The notes under the pieces are model-generated. The model did no database searches. It had not been told where the DNA came from and worked only from the letters and a program-made list of their open reading frames with translations. A program made the position numbers and the translations under genes. From assembly GCA_944320885.1 (NCBI GenBank), contig CALUJE010000027.1:1-36614 (forward strand): DNA of 36,614 nucleotides. Direction: 5' to 3'. Origin of the DNA: an uncultured Phocaeicola sp. (GTDB taxonomy: Bacteria > Bacteroidota > Bacteroidia > Bacteroidales > Bacteroidaceae). The stretch's first letter is position 1, and every line of letters starts with the position of its first letter. Below are positions 8,805 to 17,590 of this stretch, in pieces.

Positions 8805-9632
8805 ATGAATACAAAAAAATATATATCTCCCGGAGGATGGTTCAGCCTGAAGTATCCCGATGTATGGAATGAGTTTGAAGACGAAGAGGAAAGTTTCCTT
8901 TTTTATAACCCCGAAAAGTGGAACGGCAATTTCCGGATTTCGGCCTATAAAGACCGTTCGCTTTCTTATGCCGAAGAATCCTTGCGCGAAGAGTTGAAAA
9001 ACAACGACCAGGCGGTATTGAAGAGCATCGGGAGGTGGAAATGCGCCTATAGTTGCGAAACCTTTATGGAAGATGGAGCGGCCTATACCACCCATTTCTG
9101 GATTACGGGAGCGGGAAACGTATCCGTAGAGTGCAGCTATACGGCCGTAAAGGGAACTCCCGTAACGGTGGCCGAGAAAATCATCGAATCGCTCGAGATA
9201 CGTGACGAGCGCAAGCAATACCCCAAAGAATATATCCCCGTGCGTATTCTCGAAATCAATGAGATAAACATGGCGTGCGAGTGGGCTTCGACACAGATTA
9301 AGAAGTTGCTGAAGAAAGACTTCACCTCATCATTTGCCGATATAGCCCACATGCAGCAAATCATTGATTCAGGCAAGTTCAGACCCCAGCAACGCGACAT
9401 ATGGCAGATGTTCGGCATTACCTTCGGAACCATTCTGGTGAATGAGATGGACGGGCTCGACTGGATTACCGTTATCGACGGAAAGAAGGAATATCCGGCG
9501 TTGCGCTTCAGAGATACCAATCTGACGGTCCGCCCCATGACGCTGATTTCAAGTCGCCTGCTGGCCGACGGAACCTGCGATTTGATGAAAGAATACGAAA
9601 AGATTAAAGAAGAAGTAGAAAAAAGACTATAA
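8805..9632 (+). CDS. DUF3805/DUF3806-like protein, function unknown
   Basis: A 275-residue protein without signal peptide or membrane segment, hence probably cytoplasmic. The first half (PGGWFSLKYPDVWNEFEDEE..FYNPEKWNGNFRIS) looks like the DUF3805 type. The second half (WASTQIKKLLKKDF.. and WQMFGITFGTILVNEMDGLDWITV) looks like DUF3806, a pairing known from Bacteroides proteins. I assign these from memory of the families, not from a search. Its stop codon overlaps the start of the following ABC-F gene (TAATG), which suggests translational coupling. No function can be stated. Confidence 0.7.
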   Translation: MNTKKYISPGGWFSLKYPDVWNEFEDEEESFLFYNPEKWNGNFRISAYKDRSLSYAEESLREELKNNDQAVLKSIGRWKCAYSCETFMEDGAAYTTHFWITGAGNVSVECSYTAVKGTPVTVAEKIIESLEIRDERKQYPKEYIPVRILEINEINMACEWASTQIKKLLKKDFTSSFADIAHMQQIIDSGKFRPQQRDIWQMFGITFGTILVNEMDGLDWITVIDGKKEYPALRFRDTNLTVRPMTLISSRLLADGTCDLMKEYEKIKEEVEKRL

Positions 9633-11500
9633 TGGCGAATCCCTTTTTACAAGTAGACGGACTCACCAAGTCGTTCGGCGATTTGGTACTTTTTGAAAAA
9701 ATTGCTTTTGGCATAGCCGAGGGCCAGCGTATCGGACTGATAGCGAAAAACGGAAGCGGAAAAACCACCCTCCTGAATATCCTTGCCGGAAAGGAGGGAT
9801 ATGACGAAGGAAGCATCGTGTTCCGCCGTGACCTGAAGGTGGGATATCTGGAGCAGGCTCCGGTTTATCCCGAAGGGCTGACCGTGCTGGAGGCCTGTTT
9901 CTATCACGGAAACGAAACGGTAGACCTTATCCGTGAGTATGAGCGGTGCATGGAGACACCGGGCAATCCCGGGATGGACGAGCTGCTCTCGCGCATGGAT
10001 CATGCCAATGCATGGGACTATGAGCAGAAAGCCAAGCAAATCCTTTCGCAACTCAAGATTCGTGATTTCAACCAGCCCGTCGGGCAATTGTCGGGAGGGC
10101 AAATCAAACGTGTGGCACTGGCCAATGTGCTGATAAACAAGCCAGACCTACTGATTCTTGACGAGCCTACCAACCATCTGGACCTTGATATGACCGAATG
10201 GCTTGAAGACTATCTGAAGCGCGGCACGCTGAGCCTGCTGATGGTGACGCACGACCGGTATTTCCTTGACCGTGTGTGCTCTGAAATCCTTGAGATAGAC
10301 AACCGCCAGATTTATTCATATAAGGGAAACTACAGCTATTACCTGGAGAAACGTCAGGAGCGCATTGATGCCACCAATGCCGAGATAGCCCGTGCCAATA
10401 ACCTTTACCGCACCGAGCTGGAATGGATGCGCCGCATGCCTCAGGCCCGCGGGCATAAGGCACGCTATCGCGAGGAAGCCTTCTATGAGCTGGAGAAGGT
10501 GGCCAAGCAGCATTTCCGTAACGACCAGGTGAAGCTCGACGTAAAATCATCCTACATCGGCTCCAAGATTTTCGAGGCCGACCATCTGTATAAGAGCTTT
10601 GGCGACCTGAAGATTCTCGACGACTTTTCATACATCTTCGCACGCTACGAAAAGATGGGTATCGTGGGAAACAACGGTACCGGAAAATCTACCTTCATCA
10701 AGATTCTGATGGGCGAGGAGAAGCCCGACAAGGGAACGCTTGACATAGGCGAGACCGTGCGCTTCGGTTACTATTCGCAAGAGGGACTGAAGTTTGACGA
10801 GCAGATGAAGGTGATTGACGTGGTGCAGGACATAGCCGAAGTGATAGAGCTCGGAAACGGAAAGCGCCTCACCGCCTCCCAGTTTCTGCAACATTTCCTC
10901 TTCACTCCCGAAACCCAGCATAGCTATGTGTATAAGCTGAGCGGAGGTGAGCGCCGCCGTCTGTATCTGTGCACGGTGCTGATGCGCAATCCCAACTTCC
11001 TGGTGCTCGACGAGCCTACCAATGACCTCGATATCGTAACCCTTCAGGTGCTTGAAGAATACCTTCAGAACTTTAAGGGATGTGTGATAGTGGTTTCGCA
11101 CGACCGTTACTTCATGGATAAGGTGGTAGATCATCTGCTTGTATTCAACGGGCAGGGCGACATACGCGATTTCCCCGGAAACTATTCCGATTACCGTGAG
11201 TGGAAAGAACTGAAGCAGAAGCAGGAAAAGGAAAAAGAAAAGCCCGCCGAAGAGAAGACTACCCGTGTGCGTCTGAACGAAAAGCGGCGGATGACTTTCA
11301 AGGAGCGTAAGGAATTTGAAACACTGGAGACCGAAATAGCTGCCCTTGAAGAAGAAAAGAAACAGATAGAAGCACTTCTTTGTAGCGGAACACTCTCGGT
11401 AGAGGAGCTTACGGAGAAGTCGAAACGCCTTCCGGTGGTAGACGAGGAGATTGAAACAAAAACCTTGCGCTGGATGGAATTGAGTGAAATAGCTGATTGA
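9632..11500 (+). CDS. ABC-F family ATPase (Uup-like)
   Basis: A 622-residue soluble protein with two ABC ATPase domains and no membrane segments, the ABC-F layout of ribosome-acting ATPases. The first Walker A is AKNGSGKTT (38-46), with Ala in place of the usual first Gly; its signature is LSGGQ. The second Walker A is GNNGTGKST (from about 345), with signature LSGGE. Walker B LLILDEPTNHLDL and LVLDEPTNDLDI are intact. A linker with Arg-rich helices lies between, and a charged coiled-coil C-terminal arm (about 530-622) is typical of Uup. The start overlaps the upstream stop. ABC-F members resolve stalled ribosomes or give antibiotic protection; this one looks like a housekeeping member. Confidence 0.9.
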   Translation: MANPFLQVDGLTKSFGDLVLFEKIAFGIAEGQRIGLIAKNGSGKTTLLNILAGKEGYDEGSIVFRRDLKVGYLEQAPVYPEGLTVLEACFYHGNETVDLIREYERCMETPGNPGMDELLSRMDHANAWDYEQKAKQILSQLKIRDFNQPVGQLSGGQIKRVALANVLINKPDLLILDEPTNHLDLDMTEWLEDYLKRGTLSLLMVTHDRYFLDRVCSEILEIDNRQIYSYKGNYSYYLEKRQERIDATNAEIARANNLYRTELEWMRRMPQARGHKARYREEAFYELEKVAKQHFRNDQVKLDVKSSYIGSKIFEADHLYKSFGDLKILDDFSYIFARYEKMGIVGNNGTGKSTFIKILMGEEKPDKGTLDIGETVRFGYYSQEGLKFDEQMKVIDVVQDIAEVIELGNGKRLTASQFLQHFLFTPETQHSYVYKLSGGERRRLYLCTVLMRNPNFLVLDEPTNDLDIVTLQVLEEYLQNFKGCVIVVSHDRYFMDKVVDHLLVFNGQGDIRDFPGNYSDYREWKELKQKQEKEKEKPAEEKTTRVRLNEKRRMTFKERKEFETLETEIAALEEEKKQIEALLCSGTLSVEELTEKSKRLPVVDEEIETKTLRWMELSEIAD

Positions 11501-11508
11501 TATATTGA

Positions 11509-11704
11509 GGGTTCGGAAGAGTTTAGTTTCAGGGGGATTCTTTTAGGAGGAGTTAAAGGGAGTTATAAGGAGTTATCGTCCGCAAGCGGACTTGGGAGTT
11601 AGAAGCCAATACATTGACTATGTAGCCCATTGGCAAAACTATTGGCCTATAACTTCTTCTAACTCCTTATAACTCCTTAAAAAAAGAATCTCCCTTTCGA
11701 ACCC
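11509..11704. repeat. Large nested inverted repeat (MITE-like or structured RNA), about 196 bp
   Basis: Outer arms GGGTTCG (11509-11515) and CGAACCC (11698-11704), then GATTCTTTT and AAAAGAATC, then a perfect 17-bp arm at 11559-11575 matched at 11660-11676 (GGAGTTATAAGGAGTTA and its complement). The 84-bp centre carries its own hairpin GTCCGC-AA-GCGGAC (11578-11591) and a GCCAATA/TATTGGC pair. GGAGTTAGAAG inside the centre can compete for the right arm. No ORF. It lies between the ABC-F gene and an alcohol dehydrogenase and may also act as a terminator (AAAAAAA on one side). Confidence 0.8.
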
Positions 11705-11725
11705 ATACTAAAAAATACAAGTTTT

Positions 11726-12868
11726 ATGGAGAATTTTGATTTTTGTAATCCCACCCGCCTCGTGTTCGGACGCGGGTCTATAGCCAAGTTGGGTGAACTG
11801 ATACCCGAGTCGAAACGCGTAATGATTACCTTTGGCGGAGGAAGTGTGAAGAAAAACGGAGTGTATGAACAGGTGATGAAGGCACTGGCCGGACGACACC
11901 TGGTAGAGTTCTGGGGCATTGAGCCCAATCCGGCGGTAGAGACCCTGCGCAAGGCCGTAGAGCTGGGAAAGAAAGAAAAGGTAGATTTCCTGCTGGCCGT
12001 AGGCGGAGGTTCGGTTATCGACGGAACCAAGCTTATTTCGGCTGCCCTGCTTTATGAAGGCGATGCGTGGGAACTGGTTCAGAAAGGAGCTTATGACCAC
12101 ACCGTGCCTATGGGAACCGTGCTGACCATTCCGGCTACGGGCTCTGAGATGAATAACGGAGCGGTTATCTCACGCCGGGAGACTCAGGAGAAGTATCCGT
12201 TCTATTCAAACTATCCCGTATTTTCCGTGCTCGACCCGATGGTGACCATGTCCTTGCCCGACTTCCAGATAGCGTGCGGACTGGCCGATACCTTTGTGCA
12301 CGTGATGGAGCAATACATGACCTCTGCCGGACAATCGAGAGTGATGGACCGCTGGGCCGAGGGCCTGTTGAAGACCATTATTGAGATAGCACCTCTTATC
12401 CGTGAAAACAAGGACGACTATGACCTGCGCGCCGACTTCATGCTGGCGGCTACCATGGGTCTGAACGGCTTTATCGCCATGGGTGTGAGTCAGGACTGGG
12501 CCACTCACATGATTGGCCATGAGATTACCGCCTTGCACGGCCTTACACACGGAGCCACACTGGCCATTGTTCTCAACGGAACCTTGCGCACCCTTCGTCA
12601 GCAGAAGCGTGAAAAGCTGCTTCAGTACGCCACCCGCGTATGGCACCTCGTCAAGGGTGATGAAGAAGACCGCATCGATGAGGCTCTGGCACGTACCGAG
12701 GCATTCTTCCGGAGCATGGGACTTCATACCCGTCTGAGTGAGGAAGGAATAGGCGAAGCTACCATAGCCACCATTGAGAAGCGTTTCAACGAAAAGGGAG
12801 TAGCCTTTGGCGAGGCACATAATGTAGACGGAACCATGGCGCGCCGTATCCTGGAAAATTGCAAGTAA
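11726..12868 (+). CDS. Iron-containing alcohol dehydrogenase (YqhD/BdhA-like, NADPH-type)
   Basis: A 380-residue group III metal-dependent alcohol/aldehyde reductase. The nucleotide-binding loop is GGGSVKKNGVY (37-47), close to the NADPH-binding loop of YqhD, and GGGSVIDGTK lies at 93-102. Metal ligands are visible as Asp188, His192, His261 and His275, in the same spacing as Asp194/His198/His267/His281 of E. coli YqhD. Likely role: NAD(P)H-dependent reduction of aldehydes to alcohols during fermentation or detoxification. Single gene, preceded by the large inverted repeat and followed by an intrinsic terminator. Confidence 0.93.
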   Translation: MENFDFCNPTRLVFGRGSIAKLGELIPESKRVMITFGGGSVKKNGVYEQVMKALAGRHLVEFWGIEPNPAVETLRKAVELGKKEKVDFLLAVGGGSVIDGTKLISAALLYEGDAWELVQKGAYDHTVPMGTVLTIPATGSEMNNGAVISRRETQEKYPFYSNYPVFSVLDPMVTMSLPDFQIACGLADTFVHVMEQYMTSAGQSRVMDRWAEGLLKTIIEIAPLIRENKDDYDLRADFMLAATMGLNGFIAMGVSQDWATHMIGHEITALHGLTHGATLAIVLNGTLRTLRQQKREKLLQYATRVWHLVKGDEEDRIDEALARTEAFFRSMGLHTRLSEEGIGEATIATIEKRFNEKGVAFGEAHNVDGTMARRILENCK

Positions 12869-12903
12869 GCAAATAACGATATCTCATTACTGAATTTCTG
12901 AAT

Positions 12904-12945
12904 ACGGGAGTTTGTCTGTGAATAAGGCAAACTTCCGTTTTTTTT
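12904..12945 (+). terminator. Intrinsic terminator of the alcohol dehydrogenase gene
   Basis: ACGGGAGTTTG (12904-12914) pairs with CAAACTTCCGT (12928-12938) with one G-T wobble and is followed by a run of eight T. It starts 36 bases after the stop codon. Confidence 0.9.
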
Positions 12946-13585
12946 ATCTTTATGTTAAATTTATATTGTAAATAATGTTTTGTAAATTGCTGGCGAAAAA
13001 ATGAGTAAAAAGCATCCTTGTCGTTCGTGTTCATCCTTGTCGGTCAAAGCAGATGATTGGTGCGTTTGTGCCCTTTGCGTGTGGTGTGTGCATGTCGTTT
13101 TCTGGGCATTTCGGAGAGGTTTGAGCGTTTGTTGAACTTATTTTTTTCAGTGTTGGGGTTGTATTTTGTCATGTTTCTGTTGGTGTTTTTTTGTGGGGTG
13201 TCTTATCGCTTGCTTCCTCGCCTGCATTATCGGGGCTCCGCGCGTGGCGTAACCGTGTTTCGGACATGGCATAACCGTATTTTCTGCCCCGTAGAGCACT
13301 GTTCCGTTGCTCTCTTCCGTCTCCTTCCGGTTGTGTGCCTATTTTTCTGAGGAACGCTCCGTTTTGCGTCCGCCCGTGCGTGATGGTAATCCCGCTGAGG
13401 TTGTATGACGCATTTTTTTGCCTTCTAAGCTCAAAACGATATCGGTGCGGTATCTTCTTTGTCTGAAGTTGTGTTTTCGCCTTATGGTGCCCTAAAACGG
13501 GTCAAAGCGAGGCGTGGGGATGTATTGCCCATATGATGTGCAGAAGAGCTGCTCCGGAATTGCGGATGCAAAAGGGTAAGGGTGT
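12946..13585. other. Gene-free G+T-skewed stretch (640 bp)
   Basis: No convincing gene is seen. The plus strand is strongly enriched in G and T from about 13040 to 13585, unlike any neighbour. At 13013-13023 and 13032-13042 CATCCTTGTCG is repeated with a period of 19 bp, resembling short interspersed repeats often seen between Bacteroides genes. The 97-codon plus frame at 13057-13350 has a Cys/Phe/Arg-rich composition unlike a real protein. The stretch may be decayed coding DNA read on the minus strand or mobile-element debris; this is inference. Confidence 0.5.
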
Positions 13586-13752
13586 GTGACGTGACAATTG
13601 TGACAATTGTTATTTTAGGAAAATCAAAAAAGTGTGTGTAGTCAGGTATTATATTATATATATAAATATATTTATATATATAATATAATCTTTTTCTTTT
13701 TACACACTCATTTTGGTAATTGTCACGTTGTCACAATTGTCACAAATGTCAC
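13586..13752. repeat. Iteron-flanked 42-bp perfect AT palindrome (cruciform/origin-like)
   Basis: Centre: a perfect 42-bp palindrome of only A and T at 13648-13689. Left flank: iterons GTGAC (13586), GTGACAATT (13591) and GTGACAATT (13600). Right flank, inverted: AATTGTCAC (13718), TTGTCAC (13728), AATTGTCAC (13735) and AAATGTCAC (13744). A second inner pair, GTGTGTA (13634-13640) with TACACAC (13701-13707), sits between. Everything is nested around one centre, so the whole 167-bp block can fold as one large cruciform or hairpin. Repeated 9-mers beside an AT-rich core resemble replication origins or binding arrays. No gene for a cognate protein is adjacent. Confidence 0.9.
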
Positions 13753-13806
13753 GCTAGTCGGTTGGCCAATATGAAACAGGAGGATGGTTCTTGTATAAGT
13801 TTGTAT

Positions 13807-13860
13807 AAAAAAAAGAAAGCAAGACAAACGGAAATGAAAATCCGTCCGTCTTGCTTTTTT
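13807..13860 (-). terminator. Bidirectional intrinsic terminator downstream of tnaA
   Basis: AGCAAGACAAACGGA (13818-13832) pairs with TCCGTCCGTCTTGCT (13841-13855) with minor wobbles. On the minus strand it is followed by TTTCTTTTTTTT, ending tnaA; on the plus strand by TTTTTT. It lies about 23 bases beyond the tnaA stop. Confidence 0.9.
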
Positions 13861-13882
13861 ACTATGTGCATATGCTTTCTTC

Positions 13883-15256
13883 TTAAATGCGTTCCAGCTG
13901 TACGGTGAAGTGGCGCATCAGCGGTGCTTCCCATGTGATGCGTACGCCGTGGGTAATCTCTTCTCTGCGGTCGAACACATTCTTGAGAGCGGCGGCAATC
14001 ACGTCCATATGGTTATTGGTATATACTCTTCTCGGGATAGCCAGACGGAGCAAGTCCAGTCCGCCGAAACGGTTTTCACGGGTTACGGGGTCGCGGTCGG
14101 CAAGGATGTAGCCTATTTCGCATCCTCTGATACCGGCTTCGAGGTAGAGCTCTATGGTAAGAGTCTGTGCGGGGAACTCTTCTTTCGGAACCCGTGTAAG
14201 GATTTTGCTTGCGTCAACGAAGATGGCATGTCCGCCGGCAGGTCTCTGATAAGGGATGCCGTATTCGTCGAGGCGTTTGGCCAGATATTCCACCTGCTTG
14301 ATGCGAGTTTCAAGGTTGTCGAATTCCGTATTTTCGTCCAGTCCGATAGCCAGTGCGTTCATGTCACGTCCGTTCATACCGCCATAGGTGAGGTATCCTT
14401 CAAACTGGATGCAATAACCTTTGGCTCCGTCATACCATTCCGGTTTTCTGGTGGCGATGAATCCGCCCATGTTTACCAGTCCGTCTTTTTTGGCACTCAT
14501 GGTCATTCCGTCGGCCAGGCTGAACATCTCGCGGGTGATTTCTTTAATGGTTTTATTGGCATATCCTTCTTCGCGCGTCTTGATGAAGTATGCGTTTTCG
14601 GCAAAGCGTGCCGAGTCAAAAACCACCGGTTTGTTATATTTGTCGGCTATGGCTCTCACTTCGCGCAGGTTCTGCATTGAAACGGGTTGTCCGCCGGCCG
14701 TATTGTTGGTAATTGTTACGATGATAAACGGTATCTTGTCGGCGTGTTCCTGTAATGCTTTTTCGAGCTTTTTGGGGTCTACGTTACCCTTGAACGGATG
14801 TTCCAGCTGGGTATCTTTCGCTTCGTCTATGGTGCAATCGAGTGCGATGGCCTTTCTTCCTTCGATGTGTCCTTTGGTAGTGTCGAAGTGTGAGTTGCCC
14901 GGCACGATGTCTCCCTCATGAACCAGGTATGAGAACAGAACGTTTTCGGCGGCACGTCCCTGATGGGTAGGTATCACATATTCAAATCCGGTAAGGCGCT
15001 GGATGGTTTCTTTCAGTTTGAAGAAAGAGGTAGCTCCGGCATAGCTTTCGTCGCCGAGCATCATTCCGGCCCATTGGCGGTCGCTCATGGAGCCTGTTCC
15101 TGAGTCGGTAATAAGGTCTATGTATACATATTCTGCTTTTAGCTGAAACACGTTGTAGTGTGCTTCTTTTATCCATTGTTCACGTTCCTGGCGTGTACTT
15201 TTTCTGATGGGTTCTACCATCTTTATTTTCCATGATTCGGCAAAAGGTAATTCCAT
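13883..15256 (-). CDS. tnaA: Tryptophanase (L-tryptophan indole-lyase)
   Basis: A 457-residue PLP enzyme that splits L-tryptophan into indole, pyruvate and ammonia; the source of indole in gut Bacteroides. The start MELPFAESWKIKMVEPIR, the substrate/PLP segment TDSGTGSMS (50-58), THQGRAAEN (97-105), and the PLP-lysine region MTMSAKKDGLVNMGGF (251-266, Lys256/Lys257) are all present. Close relatives include tyrosine phenol-lyase; overall similarity to known Bacteroides tryptophanases (as I remember them) decides for TnaA. No tnaC-like leader or permease gene lies beside it. It has its own promoter candidate and a strong terminator, so it is monocistronic. Confidence 0.95.
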   Translation of the reverse strand: MELPFAESWKIKMVEPIRKSTRQEREQWIKEAHYNVFQLKAEYVYIDLITDSGTGSMSDRQWAGMMLGDESYAGATSFFKLKETIQRLTGFEYVIPTHQGRAAENVLFSYLVHEGDIVPGNSHFDTTKGHIEGRKAIALDCTIDEAKDTQLEHPFKGNVDPKKLEKALQEHADKIPFIIVTITNNTAGGQPVSMQNLREVRAIADKYNKPVVFDSARFAENAYFIKTREEGYANKTIKEITREMFSLADGMTMSAKKDGLVNMGGFIATRKPEWYDGAKGYCIQFEGYLTYGGMNGRDMNALAIGLDENTEFDNLETRIKQVEYLAKRLDEYGIPYQRPAGGHAIFVDASKILTRVPKEEFPAQTLTIELYLEAGIRGCEIGYILADRDPVTRENRFGGLDLLRLAIPRRVYTNNHMDVIAAALKNVFDRREEITHGVRITWEAPLMRHFTVQLERI

Positions 15257-15282
15257 ATTGGTTCTTATTAAGGTTTATGTTC

Positions 15283-15314
15283 CGAAGATAAGCGATTTCA
15301 TAGCTACTTCCAAT
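15283..15314 (-). promoter_or_regulatory. Candidate tnaA promoter
   Basis: On the minus strand ATTG (15311-15314) is followed after exactly 20 bp by TATCTTCG (15283-15290). Each box is one base off consensus. Predicted transcription start near 15276, about 20 nt before the ATG, the same geometry as the feoB promoter. Confidence 0.55.
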
Positions 15315-15572
15315 AAAAAGAATGTCTTTTTGTTAGGTTTATGTTTAAGAACAGAAAATCGTTATTTATTTGAGCATGTGTTCGATAACGGCCTGTTTTA
15401 TCATTCCGGAATGGAAAACGGTGTGTTGTTTTTGTGGAATTTTTACTATATTTTTGCTTTACATTGTTTATGACAGAGAAATGCTTTTTACTAGAAATGT
15501 ATTTGTCTTTTTATGAAACAATAGTAAAGTTTTTGATAGGTGATAATAGTTTTTTAGATTGTGTTTGTGTTG

Positions 15573-15607
15573 ATGAAGGAATGTCGTGAGACATTCCTTC
15601 ATGTTTT
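15573..15607. terminator. Perfect 13-bp hairpin downstream of the sensor kinase gene
   Basis: ATGAAGGAATGTC (15573-15585), loop GTGA, GACATTCCTTCAT (15590-15602), followed on the plus strand by GTTTTT. On the minus strand, where the kinase gene ends 16 bases earlier, the hairpin is not followed by a T run. It probably still marks the 3' end of the two-component transcript. Confidence 0.6.
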
Positions 15608-15617
15608 TACGCACACT

Positions 15618-16910
15618 TTATTTTCCGGCATGTATGTCTTTCCTGTATACGTCAAAGCAATGCATTTCATCCGTAAAGCTATAGTCGATGGTCAGTTCGG
15701 AAATTTTACAGATGCTGTCAATGATGGATAGTCCGAGCCCCGTAGAGCCTTCCTGCTTGGAGCCTTTATAGAAGCGTTCAAATATTTTTGTGGGGTTCAA
15801 GGCTTCCTGAACGCCCGTATTGCCTATATGGAAGCGGGTTTCGGAGATGTGAATCTCTATGCTTCCGTCGTCACGGTTATGCACGAAGGCGTTTTTCAGA
15901 AGGTTGGTAACAAGGGTCGATGCCAGCATCTCGTTCATCCGGAATACGAGCTTTCCGGTTTCCTGCATGCTGAGATGGATGTTACGGTAGCTGTAAACCT
16001 CCTCATAATCTTCAATGTATCGCTTTACGATGTCGTTGATGCACACGTCCTGAACGTCGGCAAACTGGTCGTTTTCTATCTTCGACAAGAGCAGCAATGA
16101 TTTGTTCAGCTTGGTGATGTGCTCCAGCGTCTGATGCGTTTTGGCCAGTTCTTCCAGTTGCTTTTCGGTGACGTTTTCGTCTTCCATCATCATTTCCAGG
16201 CGGTTTCGGCAAATGGCCAGCGGCGTCTGCAATTCGTGCGAGGCATTTCCGATGAATCGTTTCTGTTGTTCAAACAGATGCTCGTTACGCCGGGCGTATG
16301 ATATGGTTGCGTCATACAGCTTGTTGAATTCGGTGATTCTGTTATTGTTTACCAGTTCTTCGTTTTTATGCCCTATACGGTATTTGTCGAGCCATCGGAG
16401 CAGATAGTACAGGGGCTTCATGCTCCGGTAAAACACGAAGATATTGAGCAGGATGATGATGAGCAGCAGGGTGACATAGAGGATAATCATCCAGATGAAG
16501 ATAGAGTTCTGGAGGTCGGCCTTCTCGATGGATGGGGCAGAAACCACCAGCTTGAAATATTCGTTCTGCTCGTTACAGAATATCGTGGTGAGGATGCGTG
16601 CCGGTTCGGTCTCCCTCTTTTCATGGATGTATACCATTGAGTCGGCATACGAGATGTTGGGAGTGCTCAGAGCCGTCTCTTCCGATATGCGTGTGAGGTA
16701 ATACTGGTTGTTCGAGCCATTGTTTTTCGAAGGCAGCTGCTCGCCGCTGAGTGCCCGTATGATGATGGTTTCAGAATAGTCTTCGAGCGAGTCGTCCATT
16801 TCATCATTGATTTCGTCAATCATGGTGAAATAGAAGAGCACCGCCCATATCGAAAGGATAAGGGTGATGGCAATGGAAAGGCGCAGGCTGACGTGGCTGA
16901 TTAGTTTCAT
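15618..16910 (-). CDS. Sensor histidine kinase (two-component)
   Basis: A 430-residue inner-membrane kinase. Membrane segments at about 9-30 and 137-160 flank a periplasmic sensor of about 105 residues. A short linker leads to the HisKA domain with the H-box FIGNASHELQTPLAI (phospho-His225), then a HATPase with N-box NLLKNAFVHN (Asn340) and G-box GSTGLGL (388-394). It phosphorylates the response regulator encoded just upstream, whose stop overlaps this start by 4 bases. The stimulus is not known. Compact periplasmic domain without recognised fold. Confidence 0.93.
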   Translation of the reverse strand: MKLISHVSLRLSIAITLILSIWAVLFYFTMIDEINDEMDDSLEDYSETIIIRALSGEQLPSKNNGSNNQYYLTRISEETALSTPNISYADSMVYIHEKRETEPARILTTIFCNEQNEYFKLVVSAPSIEKADLQNSIFIWMIILYVTLLLIIILLNIFVFYRSMKPLYYLLRWLDKYRIGHKNEELVNNNRITEFNKLYDATISYARRNEHLFEQQKRFIGNASHELQTPLAICRNRLEMMMEDENVTEKQLEELAKTHQTLEHITKLNKSLLLLSKIENDQFADVQDVCINDIVKRYIEDYEEVYSYRNIHLSMQETGKLVFRMNEMLASTLVTNLLKNAFVHNRDDGSIEIHISETRFHIGNTGVQEALNPTKIFERFYKGSKQEGSTGLGLSIIDSICKISELTIDYSFTDEMHCFDVYRKDIHAGK

Positions 16911-17590
16911 GCTTCTTCAAGAGTAAATTTATATCCGAATCCGTATACCGCTTTTATTTCCGGAGTGGCACCGGAAGCTTTCAGTTTTTTTCTCAGGTTC
17001 TTTATTTGCGCGTAGATGAAATCAAAATTGTCCACCTGGTCGATATGGTCTCCCCATACCGATTCGGCCAGGGTAGTCTTGTTTACCAGTCTTTCGGGCC
17101 GGTTCATGAAATAAAGCAGGATGTCATATTCTTTCCGGTTGAGCTCAATTTCCTTTCCGTCGATGAAAACCTGAAAGCTGTCTGTTACCAGATCAATGTT
17201 TCCGCACGTAATCTTGTTGTTTCCGTCATGATGATTCCTTCTGATAACGCTCTTGATGCGTGCGCTCAGCTCTGCCAGGTGGAAGGGCTTGGCCAGATAG
17301 TCGTCGGCTCCCAGGTCGAGTCCCGAAACCTTGTCTTCAATAGAATCCTTGGCCGATATGATGATGACGTTTTCTTTCTTTTTCATCTTTTTCAGCTCTT
17401 CGAGCACGTTCAGGCCGTTTCCGTCGGGCAGCATGATGTCGAGCAACACGCAATCATAATCATAAGAACCAATCTTTTGCATGGCGGTCTTGAAGTCGGG
17501 AGCGCATTCTACGATGTATCTTTCTTTTTCCAGTGAGCGTTGCATCAGTTCACGGAGTGAGGTTTCGTCTTCTATAATCAGTAATTTCAT
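16907..17590 (-). CDS. OmpR/PhoB-type response regulator
   Basis: A 227-residue regulator. The receiver domain (1-115) has acidic pair Glu7/Asp8, phospho-acceptor Asp51 (LLDIMLPDGNG), Ser79 and Lys101 (KPFH). The C-terminal winged-helix DNA-binding domain (about 128-225) ends in VYGFGYKF, the typical OmpR-family tail. Overlaps the kinase gene by 4 bases, so the pair is translationally coupled. The small exported protein gene at 17766 diverges from it and is a plausible target, which is inference. Confidence 0.95.
   Translation of the reverse strand: MKLLIIEDETSLRELMQRSLEKERYIVECAPDFKTAMQKIGSYDYDCVLLDIMLPDGNGLNVLEELKKMKKKENVIIISAKDSIEDKVSGLDLGADDYLAKPFHLAELSARIKSVIRRNHHDGNNKITCGNIDLVTDSFQVFIDGKEIELNRKEYDILLYFMNRPERLVNKTTLAESVWGDHIDQVDNFDFIYAQIKNLRKKLKASGATPEIKAVYGFGYKFTLEEA

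Larger units (their letters stand above)
15257..15617. other. tnaA/kinase intergenic region (361 bp)
   Basis: Apart from the tnaA promoter candidate (15283-15314) and the hairpin at 15573-15607 it is AT-rich and shows no supportable gene. A 12-bp palindrome CATTCCGGAATG lies at 15402-15413. An 88-codon plus frame starting at 15207 begins inside antisense tnaA and is not credible. Confidence 0.5.

Noticed and set aside
13057..13350. 97-codon plus-strand frame in the gene-free kilobase
   Set aside because: Composition (Cys, Phe, Arg, Val) follows the G+T skew; no start signals or homology-like motifs.
13648..13689. AT palindrome considered as a simple terminator
   Set aside because: No GC stem and no T run; dedicated terminators for both flanking genes are elsewhere.
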